From: Planctomycetota bacterium
GTDB taxonomy: Bacteria; Planctomycetota; Phycisphaerae; Sedimentisphaerales; Anaerohalosphaeraceae
Reading direction: 5' to 3'
Assembly (NCBI GenBank): GCA_012519365.1
Contig: JAAYQH010000241.1
Location: forward strand, 1-11,381
DNA length: 11,381 bases
In this document: piece after piece, positions 1-7,063 of the stretch
How positions within the stretch are numbered: position 1 is the stretch's first letter
Layout of the letters: every line of letters begins with the position of its first letter
Notes under the pieces: generated by a model
Told to the model about the DNA's origin: nothing
What the model saw: the letters and a program-made list of their open reading frames with translations, nothing else
The model's database searches: none
Program-made: the position numbers and the translations under genes

Positions 1-327
1 AACGATAGAATCAGCGATTTGGTTTCGGTTCAACGCATAATATCGAAGGGTCCCCTCGGCCCGATCAAACCAGCCGCTACTGTTCTCATAACGCTGACAA
101 TAGCGCTCGGTTGCGGCCAGCTGCAGCATCCACAGCAAATCGTCGCCGTGCGGCGTTTCCTTGCCGCTGATCTTTTGGGCCGCAAAGGAGCAGGCCAAGT
201 CCATTCGCCCTGTCTCATAATGGCGATTAAACACCGCCAGATTCTCCCGCGACGTATTGCACCCGATCGCAGCACACGCCATCCCCACAGAGAATACGAC
301 CCCCTGGATGGACCTGAATTGTTTCAA
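1..327 (-). CDS. N-terminal part of a lipoprotein with TPR-like helices (3' end beyond window)
   Basis: The minus-strand frame is open from about position 327 to the left edge, so only about 109 residues are visible. The likely start is a TTG at 327-325, giving MKQFRSIQGVVFSVGMACAA followed by IGC. This is a short basic N-terminus, a hydrophobic stretch and a lipobox-like A-I-G-C, so export and lipidation at Cys23 are likely. A weak Shine-Dalgarno (AGGA, 342-339) lies 11 nt upstream. An ATG at 282 is possible but would remove most of the signal peptide and has a poor ribosome site. After the Cys comes a helical region (ENLAVFNRHYETGRMDLACS, then DDLLWMLQLAATERYCQRYE and WFDRAE). This resembles the COG3014-type lipoproteins, in which a small gain-of-load helix pair precedes a 'LLW-LQ' segment and a 'F-RAE' helix. 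Family assignment is from memory of the pattern. The function is unknown and the C-terminal part is not visible. Confidence 0.68.
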   Translation of the reverse strand, partial: MKQFRSIQGVVFSVGMACAAIGCNTSRENLAVFNRHYETGRMDLACSFAAQKISGKETPHGDDLLWMLQLAATERYCQRYENSSGWFDRAEGTLRYYALNRNQIADSIV

Positions 328-392
328 CGTAAGACGGATCCTATTGACACCTAAACACTCAAACAAAACCGCAAGAGGGTTGAATTGCGCGC

Positions 393-431
393 TCTAATCG
401 CTGACTCTAAACTCAAATTCTAAACCCAAAA
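393..431. repeat. Three imperfect 13-bp tandem repeats beginning TCTAA
   Basis: TCTAA recurs at 393, 406 and 419, exactly 13 bp apart. The second and third units are closest (TCTAAACTCAAAT and TCTAAACCCAAAA). They lie in the 253-bp gap between the lipoprotein start and the end of the DeoR gene, 66 to 104 bp upstream of the lipoprotein start. They could be binding sites for a regulator of that gene or chance in AT-rich DNA. I see no other gene or RNA in this gap (328-580). Confidence 0.3.
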
Positions 432-507
432 TGCATAATATCAAAACTTTATTTCCAACTGCCCGCAAGAGCAGTACCCCAAGAAGCGGCCGGTTATGCA
501 ACCAGAT

Positions 508-548
508 AAAAAGAGGTCAAGCCTGCCGTAAAACGTAATCTACAGGCT
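508..548 (-). terminator. Possible weak terminator of the DeoR gene
   Basis: Read on the minus strand, AGCCTG (548-543) pairs with CAGGCT (525-520) around a 17-nt loop. A T5 run at 512-508 follows after 7 nt. The stem is short, the loop long and the T-run displaced, so this is only a candidate. It lies 33 bp beyond the DeoR stop codon. Confidence 0.22.
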
Positions 549-580
549 AAATTTGATACACAAATAAAATAAAGGTCGGC

Positions 581-1351
581 CTACTCGGTTTCGTAAATCA
601 GGTCAATGCCTTTTTCGGCGCAGAGGGCCGCCCAGGCCTCGCCGGGATAGACGTTGGTGACAATAGCGTCCAGATCGTCCAGGTCGGCAATTTTGTAGAG
701 GGCAGGCTTGTCAAATTTGCTGCGATCACCGACAAATATGATCCGCGAGGCGTGCCGCAGCACCGTTTTAGTAAAACTGACCGTCGCCACGTCGGCGCCA
801 CTGATGCCCGATTCGATGGAAATGTCGTCGGCGCCGGTAAATGCGGTATATCCGGAAAGTTGAGACACGGCCATTTCGGCGCCCGGGCCGATCATATCCA
901 TCCGTTCCTGGCGGTACTGGCCGCCAAGGATGATGATTTTGTGCTGGACTTGTTCATACAGGCGGCTCATCAGGTGCAGAGAGTTAACAATCACGGTCAG
1001 GTCTTTTTTGTGAGTCAGATACGGGATGATTTCATAACAGGTCGAGCCGGCTTCAAGATAGACATTGTCACCGTCGTGAATTAAATCCGCCGCCAGCCGT
1101 CCGATAATCCGTTTGGCGGCCAGATTGCGTGTTTGTCGATACCGCACAGAGACATTCATTTCCGAGGCCCCCGGTACCGCACCGCCGTAGGTCTTTTTGA
1201 GCAGGCCGTTTTTCTCCAATTGGGTCAAATCCCGCCGGATGGTAACTTCCGTAACTCCCAGTTCCCGTGCAAGTTCTGTCACCCGTACCCGCCCTTTGGA
1301 ACGGATATAGTCCAAAATTGTCTGATGCCGTTGCTGCGATAAAAGACCCAT
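581..1351 (-). CDS. DeoR/GlpR-family transcriptional repressor
   Basis: This 256-residue cytoplasmic protein has the usual length and layout of the DeoR family. Residues 6-58 form the winged helix-turn-helix, with the recognition helix VTEVTIRRDLTQLEKNGLLK (33-52) and the wing KKTYGGAV (52-59). Residues about 75-235 form the DeoRC effector domain, with the ligand-pocket strand VYLEAGSTCYEI (97-108) and the C-terminal FVGDRSKFDKPAL motif. LEAGST has Glu where Asp is common in the family. DeoR-family effectors are typically phosphorylated sugars or sugar-like metabolites. The start ATG at 1351 is supported by GGAG (1363-1360) 8 nt upstream. The gene is divergent from the E1-E2 operon across a 271-bp region rich in TTTCG/CGAAA repeats, so regulation of that operon and of itself is the natural inference. 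Family assignment is firm. The effector and targets are not readable from sequence. Confidence 0.93.
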   Translation of the reverse strand: MGLLSQQRHQTILDYIRSKGRVRVTELARELGVTEVTIRRDLTQLEKNGLLKKTYGGAVPGASEMNVSVRYRQTRNLAAKRIIGRLAADLIHDGDNVYLEAGSTCYEIIPYLTHKKDLTVIVNSLHLMSRLYEQVQHKIIILGGQYRQERMDMIGPGAEMAVSQLSGYTAFTGADDISIESGISGADVATVSFTKTVLRHASRIIFVGDRSKFDKPALYKIADLDDLDAIVTNVYPGEAWAALCAEKGIDLIYETE

Positions 1352-1368
1352 TGCCTAATCTCCGCGCT

Positions 1369-1399
1369 ATTATAAAATAATCGGATAAAAATAATCGGA
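1369..1399 (-). promoter_or_regulatory. DeoR-gene upstream region: TATAAT box overlapping 14-bp-period direct repeats
   Basis: AAAATAATCGGA occurs twice in tandem at 1374-1385 and 1388-1399, a period of 14 bp. The minus strand reads a perfect TATAAT at 1374-1369, 17 nt before the start codon. No good -35 hexamer lies at 16-18 bp, and a transcript from this box would begin inside the Shine-Dalgarno. The box may therefore be fortuitous, or expression may depend on another start. The repeats sit where a self-repressing operator would be expected. Confidence 0.35.
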
Positions 1400-1420
1400 A
1401 CCCGAGGCCACCTGTGTGAC

Positions 1421-1485
1421 ATAGTAACGAAAACAGAAGGCCACTGCAAACAAAAAAAGTTCGATTGTTTTCGTTTGTTTACTAT
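1421..1485. promoter_or_regulatory. Inverted repeat, candidate DeoR operator
   Basis: AACGAAAACA (1426-1435) and TGTTTTCGTT (1466-1475) are a perfect 10-bp inverted pair with centres 40 bp apart. The symmetry extends outward: ATAGT (1421-1425) matches ACTAT (1481-1485), with five extra bases in the right arm. Runs of TTTCG/CGAAA are typical of DeoR-family operators. Further similar half-sites lie downstream: ATCGTTTT at 1512-1519 and again at 1564-1571, 52 bp apart. The position between divergent genes supports an operator role. Binding itself is inferred. Confidence 0.5.
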
Positions 1486-1522
1486 TGTGATTATAAATTG
1501 TATTTTTCAGTATCGTTTTGGT

Positions 1523-1551
1523 TTGATTTTTGAGTTTTTCAACGCTACATT
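1523..1551 (+). promoter_or_regulatory. Candidate sigma-70-type promoter of the E1-E2 operon
   Basis: TTGATT (1523-1528) and TACATT (1546-1551) are separated by 17 bp, with a predicted transcript start near 1558 and a leader of about 90 nt. A second possibility is TTGATC (1561-1566) with GATACT (1584-1589), also 17 bp apart. Both lie just downstream of, or between, the TTTCG-type repeats, so a bound repressor could block them. Confidence 0.35.
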
Positions 1552-1646
1552 GGGACTTGATTGATCGTTTTCGGCTTATGCGCGATACTATCGTAAACCC
1601 AAAAAGCAATCGAGACCCTTAATTGCCGACAGGCAGGAGTTTGAAT

Positions 1647-3884
1647 ATGGCCTTTTCACTTGAAGATCGCCGAGAGAAACCAACCCCGAAAATCAACGAT
1701 TTGATCCGTCAAAAACTAATCACCAAAGAGCAGGCCCTGGACTGGCTTCGCAGTATTTATGAGATACGCTTTTTTGAAGACAAAGTCTATGATTTGCTGG
1801 GACAAAACATCATTAAGGGTGCCTCGCATTTATACGCCGGGCAAGAGGCGGTAGCAGTTGGAGCGTGTGCGGCCATCACCAAAGGCGACGTTATCGGCTC
1901 GACCCATCGCGGCCATGGACATTGCGGCGCAATCGGCAACAAATACGCCCAGACGGAAGACGAACGGCAAATGCACTGGAACCGAATGATGGCCGAACTG
2001 ATGGGCAAGGAAACCGGCTATTGCAAGGGGCGCGGCGGCTCGATGCACATTGCCGATGTCAAACACGGCAATCTTGGTTCGACCGGCATTGTCGGGGGTA
2101 ATATCCCCCCTGCTGTCGGTGCGGCATATGCCGAAAAGTACAAAAAAAGCGGCGCTGTGGTGCTGTCGTTTTTCGGTGACGGTGCGACCAACACCGGCGC
2201 CTTTCATGAGGCGATGAATATGGCCTCGGTCCTGGATGTCCCGCTGGTGGCCATCATTGAAAACAATCTTTACGGCATGAGCGTGCCGTTTTCGGGCAGC
2301 CCCGTGGAAGGAGCCGGGTGTGCGGCCAATATCGAAAATGCCGCCGAGCGGGCGGCGGCCTACGGCGTGCCGGCAATGATCGTTGACGGACAAGATGCGG
2401 TGGCGGTCTTTTTAGCAGTCAACGATGCCGTCGAACACGCCCGCGCTCATAACGAGATGACGATAATCGAATGCAAAACCTATCGCTGGTACGGCCACAG
2501 CCGTTCAGACCCGCGGGTCTATCGCACCAAAGAAGAGGAAAAAGCCTGGAAAGAACGCGACCCAATTGTGGTCTTGAGCAATAAACTGCTGGACGAGAAA
2601 CTGGCCTCACAGGAGGAATTGGACGCGATTCGCGCCCGTGCCGAAAAGACCATCGAGCAGGCGACCCAATTCGCGATGGACAGCCCCTGGCCCAGGCCGG
2701 AAGAATTGAGCAAGGATGTCTACGTTGAAGAATCGTACCCGGCAGACGTACTCGCCAAAGACAAAGACAACGCCAAAAAAGCCATGGTCGCAACGCGCGC
2801 CTATGAATCGCTGCTAAAAACCCTTGAGGGTAAAACCAAAAAAGAAATTGCCGACAAGGCTAAAGAACGCATCAAGTCCGAATACGGCATGACCGTTTTG
2901 GCAATGAAAGATGCCATCGTCCAAGCCCAGGCCGAGGAAATGCGGCGCGACCCGAATGTCTATATTGAAGGCGAGGATGTCGGCATTTACGGCGGGGCCT
3001 ACGGCGCGACAAAAGGCCTGCTGGAGGAATTCGGCAAAGAACGCGTCATTGATACGCCCATTTCCGAAGCGGCGATTGTCGGGGCCGCGGTGGGAGCGGC
3101 ACTGCGAGGACTGCGGCCGATCGCCGAAATTATGTACGTCGATTTTATGCCGATTTGTCTGGATCAACTGATGCACAACGGGGCGTTTAATCGCTATATG
3201 TTCGGCGGGCATGCCAACGTGCCGATGGTTGTGCGAACCGAAGGCGGTGTCGGACGCTGTATCGCCGCGCACCACTCCAAATCGCTGGAGCCGTGGCTGG
3301 TCAACGTGCCCGGTCTGAGCGTGGTGATGCCCTCGACGCCGTATGACGCCAAGGGGCTGCTCAAGGCCGCGATTCGCAGCGATAACCCTGTGGTCTTTAT
3401 CGAACACAAAGCCACTTACGGCCAGATGGGGGCCGCCCCGCTTGACGATTATATTATCCCGCTGGGCGCAGCCGATGTCAAACGTGAAGGCAGCGACGTC
3501 ACGCTGGTCAGTTACAGCCGGCAGGTGATGTTCTGTTTGGCCGCAGCCGAAGAACTGGCCGCTCAGCACGGCATCAACGCCGAAGTGATCGATCTGCGAA
3601 CCATCAAGCCGATGGACATCAAGACCGTGGCCGAGTCAGTCCGCAAAACCGGTCGGCTGGTGACCGTGGCCGAGAGCTTCTGCATGTGCGGCACCGGCCC
3701 GGAGATCGTTCGACAGTTGTTCGGCTATACCTTTGAAAACGGACGAACCGGCTTTGACTATCTGGACGCGGCGCCGGTGATGATGGCCGCAGCGGATGTC
3801 CCGCCGCCAATGAGCGAGCCGCTGGAAAACGCCAGCATCCCCACGCCGGATAAAATTGTTGCAGCGGTCAGAGCATTGCTGTAA
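1647..3884 (+). CDS. Fused E1 alpha-beta of a thiamine diphosphate-dependent 2-oxo acid or acetoin dehydrogenase
   Basis: This 745-residue protein joins the two E1 subunits that are usually separate. Residues about 15-350 are E1 alpha. They include THRGHGHCGAIG (from 86), a segment with TGYCKGRGGSMHIAD, and the thiamine diphosphate/Mg motif GDG (177-179) to NN (206-207). A loop GHSRSDPRVYRT follows. A charged linker with a Lys/Glu-rich helix spans about 350-414. E1 beta begins at an internal Met415 (MTVLAMKDAIVQAQAEEM) and contains GEDVG, the cofactor-contacting PISEAAIVGAAVGAAL (Glu474) and AHHSKSLEPW (His542-His543). The HRGHGHC...GGSMHIAD stretch resembles acetoin dehydrogenase AcoA as much as pyruvate dehydrogenase, so the substrate is unresolved. 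Start choice: the ATG at 1647 has AGGAG 7 nt upstream, while an in-frame TTG at 1623 lacks a ribosome site. E1 decarboxylates its substrate and acylates lipoyl groups of the E2 encoded 68 bp downstream. Confidence 0.93.
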   Translation: MAFSLEDRREKPTPKINDLIRQKLITKEQALDWLRSIYEIRFFEDKVYDLLGQNIIKGASHLYAGQEAVAVGACAAITKGDVIGSTHRGHGHCGAIGNKYAQTEDERQMHWNRMMAELMGKETGYCKGRGGSMHIADVKHGNLGSTGIVGGNIPPAVGAAYAEKYKKSGAVVLSFFGDGATNTGAFHEAMNMASVLDVPLVAIIENNLYGMSVPFSGSPVEGAGCAANIENAAERAAAYGVPAMIVDGQDAVAVFLAVNDAVEHARAHNEMTIIECKTYRWYGHSRSDPRVYRTKEEEKAWKERDPIVVLSNKLLDEKLASQEELDAIRARAEKTIEQATQFAMDSPWPRPEELSKDVYVEESYPADVLAKDKDNAKKAMVATRAYESLLKTLEGKTKKEIADKAKERIKSEYGMTVLAMKDAIVQAQAEEMRRDPNVYIEGEDVGIYGGAYGATKGLLEEFGKERVIDTPISEAAIVGAAVGAALRGLRPIAEIMYVDFMPICLDQLMHNGAFNRYMFGGHANVPMVVRTEGGVGRCIAAHHSKSLEPWLVNVPGLSVVMPSTPYDAKGLLKAAIRSDNPVVFIEHKATYGQMGAAPLDDYIIPLGAADVKREGSDVTLVSYSRQVMFCLAAAEELAAQHGINAEVIDLRTIKPMDIKTVAESVRKTGRLVTVAESFCMCGTGPEIVRQLFGYTFENGRTGFDYLDAAPVMMAAADVPPPMSEPLENASIPTPDKIVAAVRALL

Positions 3885-3892
3885 AAAACGAT

Positions 3893-3915
3893 GGATCTCT
3901 TTCGATAAAGGATCC
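3893..3915 (+). other. Hairpin between E1 and E2 genes
   Basis: GGATC-CTTT (3893-3902, one bulged T) pairs with AAAG-GATCC (3907-3915) around a CGAT loop, 8 nt after the E1 stop. No T-run follows, so it is not a standard terminator. It could protect or process the message or tune E2 expression. Confidence 0.45.
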
Positions 3916-3952
3916 CTAAACCGAACCCACGATAAACGGGAGTACTGAACCG

Positions 3953-5569
3953 ATGGCAAGGGAAGTCAAACTGCCCAAACTCGGCCAGACGATGGAAGAA
4001 GGTACCATTGTCAATACACTGGTAAAAATCGGCGATAAAGTCAGCCGAGGCGATGTACTGTTTGAGGTCGAAACCGACAAGGCAACGCTCGAAGTGGAAT
4101 CGCCCGCCGATGGTTTTGTCAAAGCCATTTTAGTGGAAAACGGCGAAACCCTGCCGGTCAATACGCCGATTTTGATTTTGGGCGAGGAAAACGAAACCGT
4201 CGAGATTGAGACGCGTCCCTCAGGAAAACCGGCAGCTGCGCCTGCCAAACCCGACGCGGGCAAATCGGCGGCAAAAGTGCACACGCCGCCGCCGTCCGAG
4301 GCCGCCGAAACACCCGGCCCGACAACGCGTGTGGTGCGTATGCCCAAGTTGGGGCAAACAATGGAAGAAGGAACGATTGTCACTATACTGGTCCAGGTGG
4401 GCGATGAGGTCAAAAAGTCCGATGTGCTGTTTGAGGTCGAAACCGACAAGGCCACGCTTGAGGTCGAATCGCCTGCCGATGGCTGCGTGAAGGCCATTTT
4501 GATCGATGTCGGCCAGACCGTTCCGGTTAACGAACCGCTGTTGGTGCTGGCCGATCGCGACGAGCAGGTGCCGCAACGTTTTATCACGGCCTTGGTGCAT
4601 GAAGGCACTGCGCCTGCCGAGACGGTGCCCGAACATGTCACCGCCGAAGAACACGCCGCCGCAGCGCCGGAAACCATGCCATCCTCGCCGCCGCCCAAAC
4701 CGACTGCCCCAATGGAGCCTGCCGAAAGACTCTTTGCCACGCCGCGTGCAAAACTGATTGCGCAGGAATTGGGCATTGACCTTCGAGGCGTAACACCGGC
4801 CAACGCGATTCGGATTGTCGAGGCCGATGTGCGCCGCGCCGCCCAGTCGGCTCAAAAGGCGGCCCCCCCCGTCACCGCTGCCCAATACACCCTCGGCCAA
4901 AAGATACCGCTCAATCGGCTCCAACGCATCGTGGCTGAAAAAATGCTCTGGTCCAAACAGAACATCCCGTGTTTTTATCTGAATATCCGTGCCGACGTAA
5001 CGGAGCTGGTCGCGCTTCGCGCCAAATTGAACAAAACCGCCCCCGTCAAACTGTCCTTTAATGATTTTATCCTCCGGGCGCTGGCCATTGGGATGCAGCA
5101 TTATCCGATTATGACCGGCCAACTGGACGGGGATTTTATTCGGCTGGCAGCCTCATTGGATTTTGGGCTGGCGATTTCGACCGAACAGGGACTGGTAGCC
5201 CCGATTGTTCGCAACTGCGGGACCAAGAGCGTCTATGACATTGCTGCATACTGCAAAGAGTTGATCGAACGCACCCGCAGCGGAAAACTTTCACTGGACG
5301 ACCTGGAAGGCGGCTGCATCACCGTCAGCAATCTCGGCGGGTTCGGTATTGAATCGTTCATCCCCATCGTAGTGCCGGGCCAGACGAGCATTCTCGGTGT
5401 CGGAGCCATTATCGATACGGTAGTGCCTTCGGACGGCAATTTGCTTGTACGCAAACTGATGACCCTGACCCTGTCGGTCAATCACAAAGTCGTCAATGGC
5501 GCCGAGGCGGCTCAATTCCTCGACTTTGTCAAGAAACAGCTTGAACACCCCGATACACTTCTGGATTGA
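3953..5569 (+). CDS. Dihydrolipoamide acyltransferase (E2) with two lipoyl domains
   Basis: This 538-residue E2 is the core of the dehydrogenase complex. It carries acyl groups on lipoyl-lysines and transfers them to CoA. Two lipoyl domains are present: residues about 2-80 (ETDKA, Lys43) and about 124-202 (ETDKA, Lys166). Pro/Ala-rich linkers follow each. A peripheral subunit-binding domain lies at about 261-298 (FATPRAKLIAQELGIDLRGV), and the catalytic domain runs from about 310 to the end. The usual G-x-G-x-x-G-R turn of the binding domain is replaced by TPANAIR. The active-site motif, usually DHRxxDG, reads NHKVVNG: catalytic His511 is kept and Asp is replaced by Asn515. The start ATG at 3953 has GGGAG 10 nt upstream. 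The gene follows E1 on the same strand and ends 13 nt before a strong terminator. No E3 gene is adjacent. Confidence 0.94.
   Translation: MAREVKLPKLGQTMEEGTIVNTLVKIGDKVSRGDVLFEVETDKATLEVESPADGFVKAILVENGETLPVNTPILILGEENETVEIETRPSGKPAAAPAKPDAGKSAAKVHTPPPSEAAETPGPTTRVVRMPKLGQTMEEGTIVTILVQVGDEVKKSDVLFEVETDKATLEVESPADGCVKAILIDVGQTVPVNEPLLVLADRDEQVPQRFITALVHEGTAPAETVPEHVTAEEHAAAAPETMPSSPPPKPTAPMEPAERLFATPRAKLIAQELGIDLRGVTPANAIRIVEADVRRAAQSAQKAAPPVTAAQYTLGQKIPLNRLQRIVAEKMLWSKQNIPCFYLNIRADVTELVALRAKLNKTAPVKLSFNDFILRALAIGMQHYPIMTGQLDGDFIRLAASLDFGLAISTEQGLVAPIVRNCGTKSVYDIAAYCKELIERTRSGKLSLDDLEGGCITVSNLGGFGIESFIPIVVPGQTSILGVGAIIDTVVPSDGNLLVRKLMTLTLSVNHKVVNGAEAAQFLDFVKKQLEHPDTLLD
4058..4482 (+). repeat. 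Duplicated lipoyl-domain coding sequence within the E2 gene
   Basis: The stretches at 4058-4083 and 4427-4452 are identical over 26 bp, and similarity continues with mainly third-base changes to about 4113 and 4482. The offset is 369 bp (123 codons). This is the lipoyl-lysine hairpin of each domain and shows a fairly recent internal duplication or conversion. Confidence 0.8.
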
Positions 5570-5582
5570 ACCAGGCGCATCA

Positions 5583-5619
5583 AAAAGCGACGGCAAGAAG
5601 AGCACATGCCGTCGCTTTT
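5583..5619. terminator. Bidirectional intrinsic terminator between E2 and porin genes
   Basis: AAAAGCGACGGCA (5583-5595) and TGCCGTCGCTTTT (5607-5619) form a perfect 13-bp stem with an 11-nt loop. A-runs on the left and T-runs on the right give a U-tract in both directions. It begins 13 nt after the E2 stop and ends 22 nt before the end of the convergent porin gene, so it serves both. Confidence 0.92.
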
Positions 5620-5641
5620 GGCTGCTGGGAGTATTGCCAGA

Positions 5642-6955
5642 TCAGAACTTAAACGTAAAGTCCACTGTCACAACATCGTAATCTTTTGTGACATTATTGC
5701 GGGTCCGCTTGGCGGGCATATACGACACACCAAATTGTGTATTTTTGGCCACTTGATAGGCAGCGCTGATTTTATGTCCCCGAATATTGGTACCACCGCC
5801 GGCAAGGGTCGCCTCAGCCAGTACGCCCAACAGTGCATCGGCTTCCACATCGCGATAGTTATACGACAGCGACCAGGTTCCCGGCGTGGTGGTCTTGCCC
5901 AGACTCACGCCGACCAGATAGGCGGTATCCTCGCCGGCTGCGGCAGTGTTGCACATATAATCGCCGAAAAACTGCAGCGGCAGCGGCCCGGCCGACAATC
6001 CGATTTCGGCAAACCCCTGTACCAAATCAAAATCGCTGATATAACGTCCGTCGGTACTGGACCGGTTGCCATAAAATTCCGTGCTGTCGCTTCCCAAACC
6101 GGTCTGGCCTTTGACATTGCCGTAATTGTAGTAGCCGGCGCCCACGGTCAGGCGCGTCTTGGCCTGCTCGTCCAGCATCAGCGTTGTTCCGCTCTGGATG
6201 CCCCACAAACTGGTATCGGCATCGGTTTTGCGTTCGCGGACATAAAAGCCGCCGGCCGAACCGAACACTTTGACCGATTTGGCCAAGTCCGTTTGATACG
6301 ACACGGCGATACCTTCCGGCGTAACGTCATTGTCAAACATCAAATCGCTGTTGCCGACGCGATAGTAGGGGTTTTTGATTTTACCCCCCAGCACATTCAG
6401 CCCTGTTGCCGCGGCGGGATGATAATCAAAGTAGGCCAAATCCAACCAGATATTCTTGCTGGCAAAGGCATTGCCTAAATCCTGATTGTTGGAGGTCGGC
6501 GAGCCTTCCTTAAGCGGCTCGGCGGCATTGCCGCTGGCCAGACGAAAACCATAATCGACTTCCTCATTGACCTTGCCGGTTAGACCGATGCGGGTCTGAA
6601 TACGATGACGATTGCGGTCGTCCGATTTTGTCGCATCGTCCGCCCATTCGTGCCGATACCGAAAATCTCCATAAAGGGTGATATTGCTGACCCACTCCGG
6701 AATCGCCGGCTGCTGGGCCATTCGGGTTTGCACGGCTCGATCGACGGCCTCAGCAATCGCGTGTTCATCGGCCGAGGAGGGTTCAGGTGAGGCAGCCGCC
6801 TGACTCTTCAGCGCAGCCAATTCCGCCTGCATCGCCGCCAATTGCGCCTCCAGCCGAGCGATCCGCTCTTCCTGGGTGTCGGCCGAGAGCACAGGCACAA
6901 CCCCCATCATCGCTGCCGCCGCCACGGCGGTTATCCATCGCTTGCCTTTGTTCAT
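5642..6955 (-). CDS. Outer-membrane porin (Porin_5 / putative porin family)
   Basis: The product is 437 residues. Residues 1-25 are a signal peptide (MNKGKRW, then an Ala-rich core) with cleavage likely after VLSA. A short coiled coil, ERIARLEAQLAAMQAELAAL, follows at about 30-49, then a beta-barrel that ends in the alternating aromatic strand VTVDFTFKF with a C-terminal Phe, typical of outer-membrane insertion. Motifs I associate with the putative porin family PF16930 are present: DFRYRHEW, RHRIQTRIGL, PTSNNQDLGNAF, NIWLDLAYFDYHP, GGKIKNPYY and DNDVTPEGIAVSY. The start is the ATG at 6955, with AAAGGA (6967-6962) 6 nt upstream. A longer in-frame start at 7027 would put a charged extension before the signal peptide. 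The transported solute is not predictable. The gene lies 102 bp after the chemoreceptor on the same strand and may have its own promoter. Confidence 0.9.
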   Translation of the reverse strand: MNKGKRWITAVAAAAMMGVVPVLSADTQEERIARLEAQLAAMQAELAALKSQAAASPEPSSADEHAIAEAVDRAVQTRMAQQPAIPEWVSNITLYGDFRYRHEWADDATKSDDRNRHRIQTRIGLTGKVNEEVDYGFRLASGNAAEPLKEGSPTSNNQDLGNAFASKNIWLDLAYFDYHPAAATGLNVLGGKIKNPYYRVGNSDLMFDNDVTPEGIAVSYQTDLAKSVKVFGSAGGFYVRERKTDADTSLWGIQSGTTLMLDEQAKTRLTVGAGYYNYGNVKGQTGLGSDSTEFYGNRSSTDGRYISDFDLVQGFAEIGLSAGPLPLQFFGDYMCNTAAAGEDTAYLVGVSLGKTTTPGTWSLSYNYRDVEADALLGVLAEATLAGGGTNIRGHKISAAYQVAKNTQFGVSYMPAKRTRNNVTKDYDVVTVDFTFKF

Positions 6956-7009
6956 CGTTTGTCCTTTCCACTCTTTTCCTGTTTTCCATTCTGTCCGGTG
7001 CTGACTATT

Positions 7010-7026
7010 CCTCAAGATCGCCGCCA
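7010..7026 (-). promoter_or_regulatory. Weak sigma-54-like promoter candidate for the porin
   Basis: The minus strand reads TGGCGGC-GATC-TTGAG, with the spacing of the sigma-54 consensus TGGCACG-N4-TTGCW. The key GC of the -12 element is GA here, so the match is poor. It lies about 55 nt before the start codon. It shares TGGCGGCG-N3-TTG with the better site at 9627-9642. Confidence 0.2.
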
Positions 7027-7034
7027 CGGGGTCA

Positions 7035-7063
7035 GGGCAAGGAATTAAAACATTCCCTTACCC
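7035..7063 (-). other. Hairpin spanning the chemoreceptor stop codon
   Basis: GGGCAAGGAAT (7035-7045) pairs with ATTCCCTTACCC (7052-7063) with one bulge and one wobble. The TAA stop (7060-7058) lies inside the arm. No U-tract follows on the minus strand, so it is a doubtful terminator. It may partially uncouple the receptor gene from the porin. Confidence 0.35.

Noticed and set aside
369..471. Direct repeat CCGCAAGAG at 369-377 and 463-471
   Set aside because: It is only 9 bp with no symmetry or functional context, and could arise by chance.
1370..1609. Minus-strand open frame of 79 codons in the divergent promoter region
   Set aside because: It is AT-rich, fills the regulatory region, has no ribosome site and no protein-like pattern.
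1623..1646. TTG at 1623 as start of the fused E1
   Set aside because: The AGGAG at 1635-1639 is correctly placed for the ATG at 1647 and would be inside the coding region if TTG were used.
5606..6478. Plus-strand open frame of 290 codons opposite the porin
   Set aside because: It overlaps the bidirectional terminator and lies antisense to a well-supported porin. Its composition looks like a codon shadow, it has no ribosome site and no recognisable domain.
6956..7027. Upstream start of the porin at 7027
   Set aside because: It would add 24 charged residues before a normal signal peptide. The ATG at 6955 has its own AAAGGA.
7035..7063. Intrinsic terminator at the end of the first receptor
   Set aside because: The stem is reasonable but no T-run follows on the minus strand, so it is listed only as a hairpin.
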